This document shows positions 1-10,294 of a stretch of 64,000 nucleotides of DNA, in pieces. Position 1 is the stretch's first letter, and each line of letters starts with the position of its first letter. This DNA comes from Micropterix aruncella (taxonomy: Eukaryota > Arthropoda > Insecta > Lepidoptera > Micropterigidae). The position numbers were made by a program, and so were the translations under genes. The stretch spans positions 2,480,001-2,544,000 of the forward strand of contig OX155974.1 in the NCBI GenBank assembly GCA_944548615.1, given 5' to 3'. The notes below the pieces were generated by a model. It had not been told where the DNA came from and did not search any database. It was given only the letters and a program-made list of their open reading frames with translations.

Positions 1-349
1 TTACCAATTTGTTAAGACTTCATATTCTTATTTTTAAAAACATTATATTTACATTATCTCCGCGACGTATAACACCCCTCTCCTCCTCATTATATTATTT
101 CAACTAAGATACAATAAATGATTTATATCCGAAAATAAAATAAGTTAAACAAGTAACCACTGTTCGATAAAAACTAGGTTTCTAACTTATAATCCATAAT
201 AAACATACACACTTAAATCTAGGTTTTTAAGCAATTAGAATTATATCAGTAAATGCATTTGATTGTTCCATATTGGCTGTTCGTAGATAAATAAAAATTC
301 ACAAAAAGAAACTGAAAAATAAAATGCATACATACAGTAGAATATACTA
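1..349. repeat. Left part of duplicated unit, copy A (non-coding)
   Basis: AT-rich and non-coding. It aligns by eye with about 6650-7054, for example the stretches ATTATTTCAACT and AAGCAATTA..ATATCAGTAAATGCATTTGATTGTTCC. This is the 5' flank of the unit that also carries the zinc-finger gene. The alignment continues on the far side of the pogo element at 2813. The unit may start before the window. Confidence 0.75.
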
Positions 350-375
350 GGGGAGACCGGGGCTATGGGGCCACC
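350..375 (+). repeat. Left TIR of pogo element
   Basis: Begins GGGGAGACCGGGGCTATGGG. All 26 bases are the reverse complement of the right end. It is preceded by TA. Confidence 0.95.
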
Positions 376-804
376 CCGGGGAATGAGGCCACCCGCTTAA
401 TTCAAACCCCGCGCGTTTTAGTCCGCTTATATGCAGTGCTACCAACTCTCATTGGCATAATTAAACAGTCCGACGACGGCCGTGTTCATGTGAGGAGATA
501 TAAAAGTTTCGTGGGCGAAAAATCAAAATACCGCCATTCCATCTAAGGTCGGACTTTTACAAAAGTAAGCATATGAAAAATTTGATTGGTAATACTAAGA
601 TCAAACAATGTATGCTTTATAATAGCATATTGCAGCATGATTTAGCATGCAATTGATTGCTTCAATGACAGTTTTAGGTTATATTTTCCATATGTTTGTA
701 AACTTCACCAAAATGGGGCAATGAGGCCAGGGATGGCCTGATTACCCCAATATTGTGGATTAAAGGAAACAAAGTGCTTTACGTGTTTTTTTCCCTTTTC
801 ATAG

Positions 805-2523
805 ATGGTTCGAAATTATCAGAGGAAGACGAATAAAGCCAGTTGGAGCAAGGAATGTATGACAGAGGCTTGTGCTCAAGTGGCCAACGGCAGAAGTGTC
901 AAAAGTGTGGCGAAGACTTTTAACATTCCGAGGAGTTCTCTTCGAAACCAATTAAAAAAAGGAATTCCACAAGGCCCCAATATGGGTAAACCAACAGTGT
1001 TCAGCGCTGGACAAGAAGAAGAACTAAAGGCTCATGTCCTAATTTTGGCAAAATTATATTTTGGTGTGACAACAACTCAAATAAGGCAAATTGCTTATGA
1101 ATTTGCTGAAATTAATAACATCAAAAATAAGTTCAACAAAACTACCAAACTCGCCGGTGAGGGTTGGCTCTCTGGCTTCTTGAAACGCTGTGGTGACATT
1201 TCACTTAGAAAGCCAGAGCACACAAGCCTCAGTAGAATACTGGGATTTAACAAGCTTGACGTGTCAAAATTTTACAGCAACCTCGAAGAAGTATATGGTA
1301 AATACAAGTTTCCGGCATCTCGAATATTCAACTGTGACGAGACAGGTGTTAATACAGTTGGGAGTGCAGTAAAAGTACTGGCCAAAAAAGGTCAGAAGCA
1401 AGTTGGTCTTATTTCCAGCGCTGAGCGAGGAACAAATACCACGGTGGTTTGCTGCTTCAGTGCTGCAGGGTTATACGTTCCGCCTATGTTCATCTTTAAG
1501 CGTCAAAGAATGACACCTCTGCTGGAGAAGGATGGGCCTCCAGATGCCATCTACACTTGCTCTAAGTCTGGCTGGATAACCGAAGATTTGTTTGTAAAAT
1601 GGCTCGAACACTTCCATAAGACTGTTAAATGTTCAACACAGGAACCAGTTTTGTTGGTACTTGACAATCACTCGAGTCATGTATCCCTATCAGCTTACAA
1701 TTTCTGTAGAGCTAATGGAATTGTCATGGTATCACTCCCACCGCACACCTCCCATCGCACCCAGCCCCTGGACGTTGTATTTTTTGGACCTCTGAAGAAG
1801 GCAATTAATCGAGAGATAGACCTTCATCTAAAGACAAAGCAGTATGAGAGAGTCGTACAATATGACATTGCTTCTATCTTTTGTTCTGCCTATAGAAGAG
1901 TGTCTTCCGTAGACAAAGCTCTAAAAGGGTTCCAGTGTACTGGTATTTTTCCATTGAATCCATACGTTTTTGATGAGACCGAATTTACACCTCCTGCTGA
2001 AGATTTAGACGTTGTTTCCGAGCGATCAGATCAGGATGTTATCGTTGAACCATCTAATCAGGAAGTTGTCGCCGGGCCTTCAAATTGGAACAAGTCACCC
2101 CATACCACAGTGGCTGAAATAACACCTATTCCAAGGAGGATCAAGAAGATTACAAAACATCTCCGAAAGAAAGGCTCATCCCAAATACTAACGTCAACAC
2201 CTCTCAAAGACGAGCTTATTGAGAAAAGTTTGAAAAAAGAAAAGAAAGCTAACAAGGAAGTAGAGAAACAGAAGTTATTGAGAGTTAAGAAGAAAGTATT
2301 TAGTAGCTCCTCATCAGACACCTCAACTGAAATCGTATTCGACGATGAAGGTTTAAAAGATCAGGAGAGTTCCGATGATGAAATTTGCCTTGTATGTGGC
2401 GAATATGGGAAAAGTCGTGAAATTTGGTTCAGGTGCACAATTTGTGGAAAGTGGGCGCACAAGGACTGCAGTGGCGCTGAAAAGGCAAAATGTTATATTT
2501 GCGATTTTTGTAATGTTCCTTAA
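805..2523 (+). CDS. pogo-type DDD transposase with PHD-like zinc finger
   Basis: A 572-residue transposase that would cut and rejoin its own element at TA sites in the nucleus. Residues about 10-55 form a Psq/CENP-B type helix-turn-helix (SVAKTFNIPRSSLRNQLKKG), followed by a second HTH_CENPB-like region to about 130. The DDE_1 catalytic core has D178 (NCDETG), D287 (LVLDNHSSH) and a third D at 323 (QPLDVVFFGPLK), the DDD pattern usual for pogo. After a charged linker rich in K, S and D/E, residues about 529-569 hold CxxC, CxxC, WAHKDC and CYICDFC, a PHD-like zinc finger known from some insect pogo relatives. The ATG at 805 gives the full first HTH. No stop or frameshift is seen. The family is secure; present activity is inferred only. 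Confidence 0.93.
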   Translation: MVRNYQRKTNKASWSKECMTEACAQVANGRSVKSVAKTFNIPRSSLRNQLKKGIPQGPNMGKPTVFSAGQEEELKAHVLILAKLYFGVTTTQIRQIAYEFAEINNIKNKFNKTTKLAGEGWLSGFLKRCGDISLRKPEHTSLSRILGFNKLDVSKFYSNLEEVYGKYKFPASRIFNCDETGVNTVGSAVKVLAKKGQKQVGLISSAERGTNTTVVCCFSAAGLYVPPMFIFKRQRMTPLLEKDGPPDAIYTCSKSGWITEDLFVKWLEHFHKTVKCSTQEPVLLVLDNHSSHVSLSAYNFCRANGIVMVSLPPHTSHRTQPLDVVFFGPLKKAINREIDLHLKTKQYERVVQYDIASIFCSAYRRVSSVDKALKGFQCTGIFPLNPYVFDETEFTPPAEDLDVVSERSDQDVIVEPSNQEVVAGPSNWNKSPHTTVAEITPIPRRIKKITKHLRKKGSSQILTSTPLKDELIEKSLKKEKKANKEVEKQKLLRVKKKVFSSSSSDTSTEIVFDDEGLKDQESSDDEICLVCGEYGKSREIWFRCTICGKWAHKDCSGAEKAKCYICDFCNVP

Positions 2524-2786
2524 TTAAACAAACTTTATTTCTTTGATTAAACTTGTATTTATAATTATTTGGGGTAACCAGGCCAGGGGTGGCGTCATTA
2601 CCCCATACCATGGGGTAATGAGGCCATTTGCAGTGTTCATAGTTTTTAGCTGTTAAGTATCAACACTTTGAAAACTTCCCCTTATGAGGTATTCAGGGTG
2701 ATAGTCAACATATTGAAATTTAATTTTGTCTAGGAGCGATATCCAAATTCCTTAAAACTAACAATATTTTTCTCGATTTCCCTTAA

Positions 2787-2812
2787 GGTGGCCCCATAGC
2801 CCCGGTCTCCCC
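2787..2812 (-). repeat. Right TIR of pogo element
   Basis: Ends CATAGCCCCGGTCTCCCC and is followed by TA. Perfect inverse of 350-375. Confidence 0.95.
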
Positions 2813-3028
2813 TACCTAATGGAGATCGCATTGTTCGATTTCATCTAAAAAGTGTTCGTGCTCCACCGATGCACTATGTTCTGCTTGCTTAGAGGATGAA
2901 GAGTACTCATCAAAGGTCTACCGCCGACAGTTGTTTTTCGATTGCTTAATATCTTTCAATTGGCATTTGGAAGCAGTCATGTGATTTTTAAGATGAATTT
3001 TCTGACCAAATGCATGCTTGCATGCTGT

Positions 3029-4030
3029 TCAAACAAATGGCTTAATTTGTCGGTGTATTACATTTATATGTCTGATTACGGTCGACTTGTGGGTGAAAGC
3101 TCTGTTACATTCCGCACAACTAGACTTCATTCTGAGATGGACTGAGTTTACATGATTCTTTAACTGTGAACGCGTTGCAAAACTGTGATTGCACTTGTCG
3201 CACGCGAAAGACTTCAATTTCCGGTGGACAGAATTGACATGACGAATTAAATGAAAACTCATAAAGAAAGCGCGTTTGCATTCCTTACATTCAAATTCCT
3301 TCATTTTTCTATGAACGCCATCGATGTGCAGTTTAAAGCGTGCTTGATTTGAAAATTCTTTGTTGCATAAATCACACGTAAATACATTCAACTGCCGGTG
3401 AGTGAAATTTACATGCTCATATAAGCTGCTACGATTAGAAAAGACTTTCTTACACTGCTGACACGCATGCTTTAGTTTGCGATGGATCGATTCGACGTGT
3501 TTTTTCAAACCTTTTCTATATGTAAATGCTCTGTCACACTGTTCACAAGTATATTTCTTAAGTTTCCTATGCACTATATCGACATGCTCAATTAGATGAA
3601 ATCTATTACTTGATTCATATCTACATTTGACACACATATATTTCTTTCCATTTGGCCTGATACAGTCTTTGCAAAATAGCACAATTTCATTGTAATGCTT
3701 GTATGCTCCCATTGGCTCGCTGCTGTCTAGATGGCGATCGCAGACAACGCATGTGAATTTATCAAATTTCGTTAATAATACATTGATCTCTTTCATCACG
3801 CTTCCTTCGGGTTTTATGAAAGCCACTGCCTCTTCTTCAAATTCCAGAATATTTGCTTTCATATAAGAGGAGTTTGGTTGTTCTTCTTTGAAGCAATTAT
3901 CGCTTTCTGGTTTCAACGTTTCACTGTATTTATTGCCAGAGCAACTTGGCATCCTGTCTTCGACATCGGACTCTAATTCTATCTTCACTTTAATGTCTGC
4001 ATTATTTTCATCATTTTCCTGCCTTTCCAT
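3029..4030 (-). pseudogene. C2H2 zinc-finger gene, copy A (premature stop)
   Basis: A 333-residue C2H2 protein, probably a nuclear DNA-binding regulator by family. The acidic N-terminus (about 1-75) is followed by a CxxC...CxxC segment (about 92-123) and seven fingers joined by HRKLK-type linkers. Compared with copy B, the reading frame stops at TGA (3029-3031) where copy B has the first cysteine of the last finger. Beyond that stop the frame stays open to 2918 and still codes the rest of the finger and the tail. It also lacks one two-finger module (about 168 bp) that copy B has. Called a pseudogene with reserve: a seven-finger product could still work. The start is shared with copy B. Confidence 0.8.
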
Positions 4031-4182
4031 GGTGAATATTTATACTTTTTATTAGATATGTAAAGAGGTAAAATAAAGCGGAAAACTGCAGAAACTTACA
4101 CGATCTACACTGTAAACAGATGTCATTATTTTGACGTTTCGTATTTAGTATTGCCACATAATGGAATATAAAATTCAATATT

Positions 4183-4644
4183 TATACAAGTTGTTTTTAC
4201 TTACTCCACGGGCATTTTTAGTAGGTGAATCAGTACAACAAAAAAAGCAACTTTAAATAGAAAAAAAAAGAAAAAAAACAATTTATATTTTTTTAAATTA
4301 ACGTTTTGTGTTTTTTTAATAGTGTGAAAAGCTATGATCATGGTGCGCTTCCTAGCGGTATGTAAATTCGGCTGGTTGCCGCTTTGAAAACTGCCTAACA
4401 GGAGCACATATTTAAGCAAAGGATTTAAATGTCACTAATATTGTTTATTTACGATATAAAACCTACCGCTAGATGGCGCAGCGCGCTTAAATTTTTCTCA
4501 ACCTTTATCTAACAAAACTAAAATCCGTTTTTCCAAAAATTAAAATCTTGTGGTTTTTTCTAAATGTATTTATCAAAAGTTGCTTACTTCGTTGTACTAA
4601 TTAACCCAATTAAAAATGCCCGTGCAGTAAAAACATCCTGTATA
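4183..4644. mobile_element. MITE with about 55-bp imperfect TIRs (copy A)
   Basis: The two ends are imperfect inverse copies: TATACAAGTTGTTTTTACT at the left, AGTAAAAACATCCTGTATA at the right. Inside both lie CACGGGCATTTTT and AGTACAAC in inverted order. No coding capacity. The same element is at 8597-9088, so it was present before the duplication. Family not identified. Confidence 0.65.
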
Positions 4645-4960
4645 TTAGTCATAGTTGGTTTAGGTAATATCTAGCTATTTCATAATGAGTTTGGGAACGG
4701 TTCTTTTTCTATTTTCCTAAAAATATTTGTTACTTAAAATACGGTATTTTTATTTTTTCTCTAGCACTTCAAATGACTTCAAAATTATTCTTTAAAGATT
4801 CGTAAAAATGACCCCGCGCTTTTTTTTCCTTGAAAGTCGTTTGCACGGCGTGACGTCATCTCACACCATTCTTTCGCCCGCCTCGCTGGCGAAGGACGCA
4901 TCGCCCACTCAAAATCATTTCGTTAGGAAATATTATCAAAATGTCATCAAGAAGTACGCA
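4645..4960. other. Non-coding stretch shared by both copies
   Basis: AT-rich with a GC-richer patch near 4820-4910 (GCGTGACGTCATCTC, a CRE-like palindrome). No gene recognised. The matching stretch in copy B is 9089-9390. Confidence 0.4.
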
Positions 4961-5373
4961 CTGTAAATACTTGTTGCTTGGTGTACGAATACATCCAGTT
5001 CACCAAATTAAATCAAAAACATGCGATTCCAAAACCCTTCCCCGTCTCATGGCTGGAGTTGTCTTTGATACTGTTTGCTCCAAGTATAGATTCCACCAGC
5101 GATCCATTTAAAGTTTTACAGTGGGCTACTTCGTAGCCCTCCGGCGGTGATTCGAATGTAAAGTTCTTTCATGCAATAATCGACTATCGGCTTTTTCTAT
5201 TGTTTGTTTGGAGATAATGTTACGAGCACTACTATCCATATTTTCTGAACAGTATTCTAAGAACAGCTTGTCATCTAAATTATTTGTTCCAGTTTTAAAG
5301 CTAAGATACAATAAGTGGATCGAAAGTTCAATGGTCATTGTAATATTTACTTAACTGTGTTTCTATATTTCTT
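4960..5373 (-). pseudogene. SWIM/YqaJ-type gene relic, copy A
   Basis: Minus-strand remains of a YqaJ-like nuclease-fold protein. Blocks of the family are readable in shifting frames, including KQTIEKADSRL and, one frame over, EGYEVAHCKTLNGSLVESIL. It has the same frameshifts as copy B plus a further 2-bp loss near 5142 (GCCGGAGG where copy B has GCCTCGGAGG). Copy A breaks off at 5373 and lacks the SWIM-like half. Non-functional. Confidence 0.6.
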
Positions 5374-6650
5374 GCAGAATTCATAAATAATGTAAATGAT
5401 GATAAAGATGATGATAGTTTTTATTGTTTTTCGAAGTTAAATTAATAAAAGTTATCTACTTCTATATTTATCGTATTTATTTACACCCATAAAGTCTCGT
5501 CACTATTACTCAATTAGTTACATTCATTGGCACCTCACATGTACAGTGTCTGGCACCGCCAATCACTATAATTTTGCTGGTGACTCACTGGTGCCACTCA
5601 TACTCAAAGGTACCAACGATTGTGCTTTTGGGTGTTTCCAACTATTTTGTGAATTCTGATATGAAAGAGTTTAGCAGGCCAAATCAGTTTAAATATTAGT
5701 TCTTCAATCCTTACAGAATCGAAAGCATCAATTCATCGGACATTTTCATAACTCATTCCAAAAATTTTTTAGCTCAAAGACGAAAGCTCCCTTAAAGTGC
5801 CAATCGTTGTACTCTCTCACCTAATTAATTTTTAATTCCTTGCAGTAGTCAGGTTGCTAAGTTATTACGATGAAGTGTTGAAATGTTTCTACGAAACCAC
5901 CAACTATGATAATGATGACAATCCAAGTAGATGTTGATCAAAATAGATGACCGTCGATGACCATCCAAGTAGATATTACACGACGGAACAAAGTCCGTAA
6001 TACAAGGGAATGTTAACTTACCGAAACTGTTCATTAATACCATCAGAGTCTTGAAATTTATGAAACGGAAGAAAGATATATCCTAGATATAACCCATTTT
6101 ATCTGCCGTTTTGAACTCCATTCGTTGAACTGAGCGGCAGACGAAATTCCAATTATTAGCTGGCAAATGACAAGATTTTGATATGAAATTAAATCACATA
6201 ATAGTAGCGAAAGTTAAATTTAATACTAATAATAACATTATTTATAATTAAAATACTAATAACTACCATAAAACATTGCAGAAACCAGCACCTTTTTTAA
6301 TTAAGGGGTAGTTGGAATAAAACACTAATAATATCGATCCGAACGACATAATATTAAAACACTATGGATCTTATAACTTATAACCATTAAACTTATCTTA
6401 TAGCTTATAACTATTAAACATATGGATCTTATACCGCACGAAATGTGTTCAAATTTATTTGGACGGTTCGAGAGGTAGTTTTTATAGACGATCGTTCGTT
6501 TCGTATTCTGCTCTAACGGATTGCTCTATCTCATTCGCTTGAACTAATTTCAGTTTTAGTGCACGGAGAAACGCAATCGGTCCCATTGATGCTGTATCTG
6601 TAAACTCTATATGAACATTCTTACCGCAAATTCTTACATCTCTGGACTAC
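5374..6650. other. Unassigned spacer between duplicate copies
   Basis: About 1.3 kb of AT-rich sequence with no ORF of note and no recognised repeat. Short GATGATAAAGATGATGAT runs occur near 5395-5420. Confidence 0.4.
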
Positions 6651-7054
6651 AAAATTTTACAAAAAATTATACCTTATTTTTAAAAACATTATACTTATTT
6701 ACATTTTCTCCGCGTCTTAACAAACCCATGTTCTGCTCATTTTATTATTTCAACTGGTCCATAAAAACTAGATTTCTGACTTACAATCCAGAATAAACAC
6801 TTACACTTACACTAAATCTAGGTAAATATAAAGGCATTAGAATTATCAATAAATGCATTTGACTGTTCCGTATAAATTATATAATAATATAATAAACATA
6901 GGTACACACTTAAATATACGTTTTTAAGCAATTAAAATCATATCAGTAAATGCATTTGATTGTTCCGTATTGGCTGTTCGTAGGTAAAAAAAAAATCACA
7001 AAAAGTAACTGAAAAATAACATGCATAGGTACATACAATAGAATAATAATATAC

Positions 7055-7056
7055 TA
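7055..7056. other. Empty pogo target site (TA)
   Basis: The context ATAC-TA-CCTA is uninterrupted here. In copy A the same ATAC-TA is followed by the pogo element and then TA-CCTA. This shows directly which two bases were duplicated. Confidence 0.9.
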
Positions 7057-7160
7057 CCTACTAAAGATCGCCTTGTTCGATTTCAACTAAACAAGTGTTC
7101 GTCCTCCACCGATGCACTATGTTCTGCTTCCTTAGAAGACGAAGAGTACTCATCAAAGGT

Positions 7161-8444
7161 CTACCGCCGACCGTTGCTTTTCGATTGTTTAATATTTTTT
7201 AATTGGCATTTGGCAGCAGTCATGTGATTTTTATGTTGAATTTTCCAACCAAATGCATGCTTGCATACAGTACAAACAAATGGCTTAATTTTTCGGTGTA
7301 TTACATTTATATGTTTGATTAGATTCCCCTTTTCTGTGAAAGCTTTGTTACATTCCGCACAACTATACTGAATTCTGAGATGTGCTGAGTTTACATGATT
7401 CTTTAACTGTGCACGCCTTGCAAAACAGCGATTGCATTTGTCACACGCGAAAGGCTTCAATTTGCGGTGTATTCCATTTATATGTTGGATTAAGCTCCCC
7501 TTTTCTGTGAAAGCTCCGTTACATTCCGCACAACTATACTTAATTCTGAGATGGACTGAGTTTATATGGACCTTTAACTCTCCTCGCGATGCAAAACTGC
7601 GATTGCATTTGTCGCACGCGAAAGGCTTCAATTTCCGGTGGACAGAATTGACATGTTTAATTACATCACCCCTCCGAAAGAAAGCGCGTTTGCATTCCTT
7701 ACATTCAAATTCCTTCATGTTTCTATGAACGCCATCGATGTGCTGTTTAAAGCGTGTTTGATTTGGAAATTCTTTGTTGCATAAATCACACGTAAATACA
7801 TTCAACTGCCGGTGAGTGAAATCTACATGCTGTAGTAAGTAGTTGCGAGAAGAAAAGACTTTCTTACACTGCTGACACGCATGCTTTAGTTTGCGATGGA
7901 TCGATTGGACGTGTGATTTCAAACTTTCTATATATGGAAATGCCCTATCACACTCTTCACACGTATATTTCTTAAATTTCCTATGCACTATATCGACATG
8001 CTTAATCAGCCAGAATCTACTACTCAAGCCAAAGTTACATTTGACACACATATATTTCTTCCCATTTGGCCTAATACAGTCTTTGCAAAATAGCACAATT
8101 TCATTGTAATGCTTGCATGCTCCCATTGGCACGCTTCTGTCTAGATGGCGATCGCAGACAACGCATGTGAATTTATCAAATTTCGTTAATAATACTTTGA
8201 TCTCTTTCATCACGCTTCCTTCGGGTTTTATGAAAGCCACTGCCTCTTCTTCAAATTCCAGAATATTTGCTTCCATATAAGAAGAGTTTGGTTGTTCTTC
8301 TTTGAAGCAATTATCGCTTTCTGGTTTCAACGTATCACTGTATTTATTGCCAGAGCAACTTGGCATCCTGTCTTCGACATCGGACTCTAATTCTATCTTC
8401 ACTTTAATGTCTGCATTATTTTCATCATTTTCCTGCCTTTCCAT
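7161..8444 (-). CDS. C2H2 zinc-finger protein, copy B
   Basis: An intact 427-residue zinc-finger protein, probably a sequence-specific nuclear regulator by family. The N-terminus is acidic. A CxxC...CxxC pair (about 92-123) precedes ten C2H2 fingers, nearly all joined by HRKLKxF-type linkers; the last ends in C rather than H. Fingers 6-7 (FACDKC, YSCAEC) are repeated as 8-9, a two-finger duplication of about 56 residues absent from copy A. The start is the first ATG and is conserved in copy A. It is a single exon as seen. The AT-rich sequence upstream (8445-8596) is conserved between copies and may hold the promoter. The target is unknown. Confidence 0.88.
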   Translation of the reverse strand: MERQENDENNADIKVKIELESDVEDRMPSCSGNKYSDTLKPESDNCFKEEQPNSSYMEANILEFEEEAVAFIKPEGSVMKEIKVLLTKFDKFTCVVCDRHLDRSVPMGACKHYNEIVLFCKDCIRPNGKKYMCVKCNFGLSSRFWLIKHVDIVHRKFKKYTCEECDRAFPYIESLKSHVQSIHRKLKHACQQCKKVFSSRNYLLQHVDFTHRQLNVFTCDLCNKEFPNQTRFKQHIDGVHRNMKEFECKECKRAFFRRGDVIKHVNSVHRKLKPFACDKCNRSFASRGELKVHINSVHLRIKYSCAECNGAFTEKGSLIQHINGIHRKLKPFACDKCNRCFARRAQLKNHVNSAHLRIQYSCAECNKAFTEKGNLIKHINVIHRKIKPFVCTVCKHAFGWKIQHKNHMTAAKCQLKNIKQSKSNGRR

Positions 8445-8596
8445 GGCGAATATTTCTACTTTTTATTAGGTATGTAAAGAGGTAAAATAAAGCGGAAAAC
8501 TGCAGAAACTTACACGATCTACACTGTAAACAGATGTCATTATTTTGACGTTTCGTATTTAGTATTGCCACATAATGGAATATAAAATTCAATATT

Positions 8597-9088
8597 TATA
8601 CAAGTTGTTTTTACTTACTCCAGGGGCATTTTTCAGTAGGTGAATCAGTACAACGAAATAAGCAACTTTAAAAAGAAAAAATAGAAGAAAAAACATTTTA
8701 TATTTTTTAAAATTAACGTTTTGTGTTTTTTTAATAGTGTAAAAAGCTATGATCATGTTGCGCTTCCTAGCTGTATGTAAATTCGGCTGGTGGCCGCTTT
8801 GAAAACTGCCTAACAGGAGCACATATTTAAGCAATGGATTTAAAAGTCACTAATATTGTTTATTTACGATATAAAACCTACCGCTAGATGGCGCAGCGCG
8901 CTTAAATTTTTCTCACACCTTTATCTAACAGTCAACTTTTTCTCAACCTTTATCTAACAAAACTAAAATCCGTTTTTCCAAAAATAAAAATCTTGTGGTT
9001 TTTTCTAAATGGATTTATCAAAAGTTGCTTACTTCGTTGTACTAATTAACCACTAAAAAATGCCCGTGCAGTAAAAACATCCTGTATA
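8597..9088. mobile_element. MITE with about 55-bp imperfect TIRs (copy B)
   Basis: Same element as 4183-4644, in the same place relative to the zinc-finger gene, with TATACAAGTTGTTTTTACT and AAAACATCCTGTATA ends. It has a small internal duplication relative to copy A (TTTTTCTC..CCTTTATCTAAC occurs twice near 8915-8960). Confidence 0.65.
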
Positions 9089-9379
9089 TTAGTCATAGTT
9101 GGTTTAGGTAATATCTAGCTATTTCATAATGAGTTTGGGAACGGTTGTTTTTCTATTTTCCTAAAAATATTTGTTACTTAAAATACGGTATTTTTATTTT
9201 TTCTCTAGCACTTCAAATGACTTCAAAATTATTCTTTAAAGATTCGTAAAAATGACCCCGCGCTTTTTTTTCCTTGAAAGTCGTTTGCGCGGCGTGACGT
9301 CATCTCACACCATTCTTTCGCCCGCCTCGCTGGCGAAGGACGCATCGCCCGCTTAAAATCATTTCGTTAGGAAATATTA

Positions 9380-10294
9380 TCAAAATGTCATCACGAAGTA
9401 CGCATTGTAAATACTTGTTGCTTGGTGTGCGAATACATCCAGTTCACCAAATTAAATCAAAAACATGCGATTCCAAAACCCTTCCCCGTCTCATGGCTGG
9501 AGTTGTCTTTGATACTGTTTGCTCCAAGTATAGATTCCACCAGCGATCCATTTAAAGTTTTACAGTGGGCTACTTCGTAACCCTCCGAGGCGGTGATTCG
9601 AATGTAAAGTTCTTTCATGCCATAATCGATTATCGGCTTTTTCTATTGTTTGTTTGGAGATAATGTTACGAGCACTACTATCCATATTTTCTGAACAGTA
9701 TTCTAAGAACAGCTTGTCATCTAAATTATTGTTGCAGTTTTAAAGCTAAGATACAATAAGTGGATCGAAAGTTCAATGGTCATTGTAATATTTACTTAAC
9801 TGTGTTTCTATATTTCTTTTTCTGTATTCTTCCATTACAGACTTAATGAAACTGCCATCTGTCGATACAGATGGCAGTTTACTATCATGCGAATGCATGA
9901 TTTGCAGCTGTTGGTGTTCTCCTATTTCTTTTGTCTTCATAAACTTTACATCTGAGCCCACGCATGATAATTTAGCCCTACACCAGTAGCACTTTACTGA
10001 CGTAGGAGCTGGGTCTTCATTTCTACGATGCACCCATGACAAAAACGCTATAGCATGTTTGCAACCCTCAGCACTCGCGGCGCAATCGTGACACTGAAAA
10101 TTTTTAATGGTGGATTCCTTTTCATCGTATATTAGCGTCACATGGTACGGTCTTTCGCACCTTGTGTCAGGAGTAATACAGGCTTTATGTGTGCATATAT
10201 TAGTTTCCCGCTTTACTTGGACGTATCCTATAGGATCGTATCCTATAGGAACGTATCCTATAGGAACGTATCTCCATACGAATCTCGGGCTGCT
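9380..10294 (-). pseudogene. SWIM/YqaJ-type gene relic, copy B
   Basis: Minus strand. A splice acceptor (TTTCATTTACAG) ends at 10295. The exon then stays open to 9773 and codes a SWIM-like block (CHDCAASAEGCKHAIAFL, then WVHRRNEDPAPT and CYWCRAKLS), typical of insect proteins with a C-terminal YqaJ nuclease fold. Downstream the YqaJ-type part survives only in pieces: DDKLFLEYCSENMD, then RITASEGYEVAHCKTLNG in another frame, then AMRRGRVLESHVF in a third. At least three frame breaks and a stop make it a pseudogene. The family call is from motif recall and could not be searched. Confidence 0.62.
10215..10262. repeat. 15-bp tandem repeat (about 3.5 units)
   Basis: The unit is CGTATCCTATAGGAA with minor changes. 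It lies in frame in the relic exon above and codes repeated PIGYV on the minus strand. Confidence 0.85.

Larger units (their letters stand above)
350..2812 (+). mobile_element. Complete pogo/Tigger-like DNA transposon
   Basis: A 2463-bp element bounded by perfect 26-bp terminal inverted repeats (350-375 and 2787-2812) and flanked on both sides by TA (348-349 and 2813-2814), as expected for the Tc1/mariner-pogo superfamily. It has one transposase ORF, open from end to end. Internal copies of the end-like motif (GGCCAGGGATGGC with ATTACCCC near 715-747, GGCCAGGGGTGGC near 2580-2604, GGGTAATGAGGCC near 2614-2626) look like subterminal transposase-binding sites. The empty target is preserved in the paralogous sequence at 7055-7056, so insertion followed the duplication, or copy B never received it. 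Intact ends and ORF suggest a young copy that may be autonomous. Confidence 0.95.
2813..5373. repeat. Segmental duplication copy A, right of pogo
   Basis: Aligns almost continuously with 7056-9818 of copy B, with scattered substitutions and small indels. Identity stops at 5373/9818, after the shared TATATTTCTT. It contains the zinc-finger gene, a MITE and part of the YqaJ-type relic. Only copy B continues into the upstream part of that relic, so copy B is probably the older arrangement and copy A a truncated duplicate. Confidence 0.85.
6650..9818. repeat. Segmental duplication copy B
   Basis: Paralogue of 1-349 plus 2813-5373. It carries the intact zinc-finger gene, the second copy of the MITE and the longer YqaJ-type relic. 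The left part (6650-7054) matches the left flank of the pogo element and the right part matches the other flank. Confidence 0.85.

Noticed and set aside
4201..4419. Minus ORF with a phenylalanine run, present in both copies (also 8589-8834)
   Set aside because: It lies in the MITE and the run comes from poly-T; no coding signature.
4941..5111. A 56-codon plus-strand ORF conserved in copy B (9384-9554), with only synonymous changes among the first few differences
   Set aside because: It lies antisense to the YqaJ-type relic, has no recognisable features, and three differences are too few to show selection.
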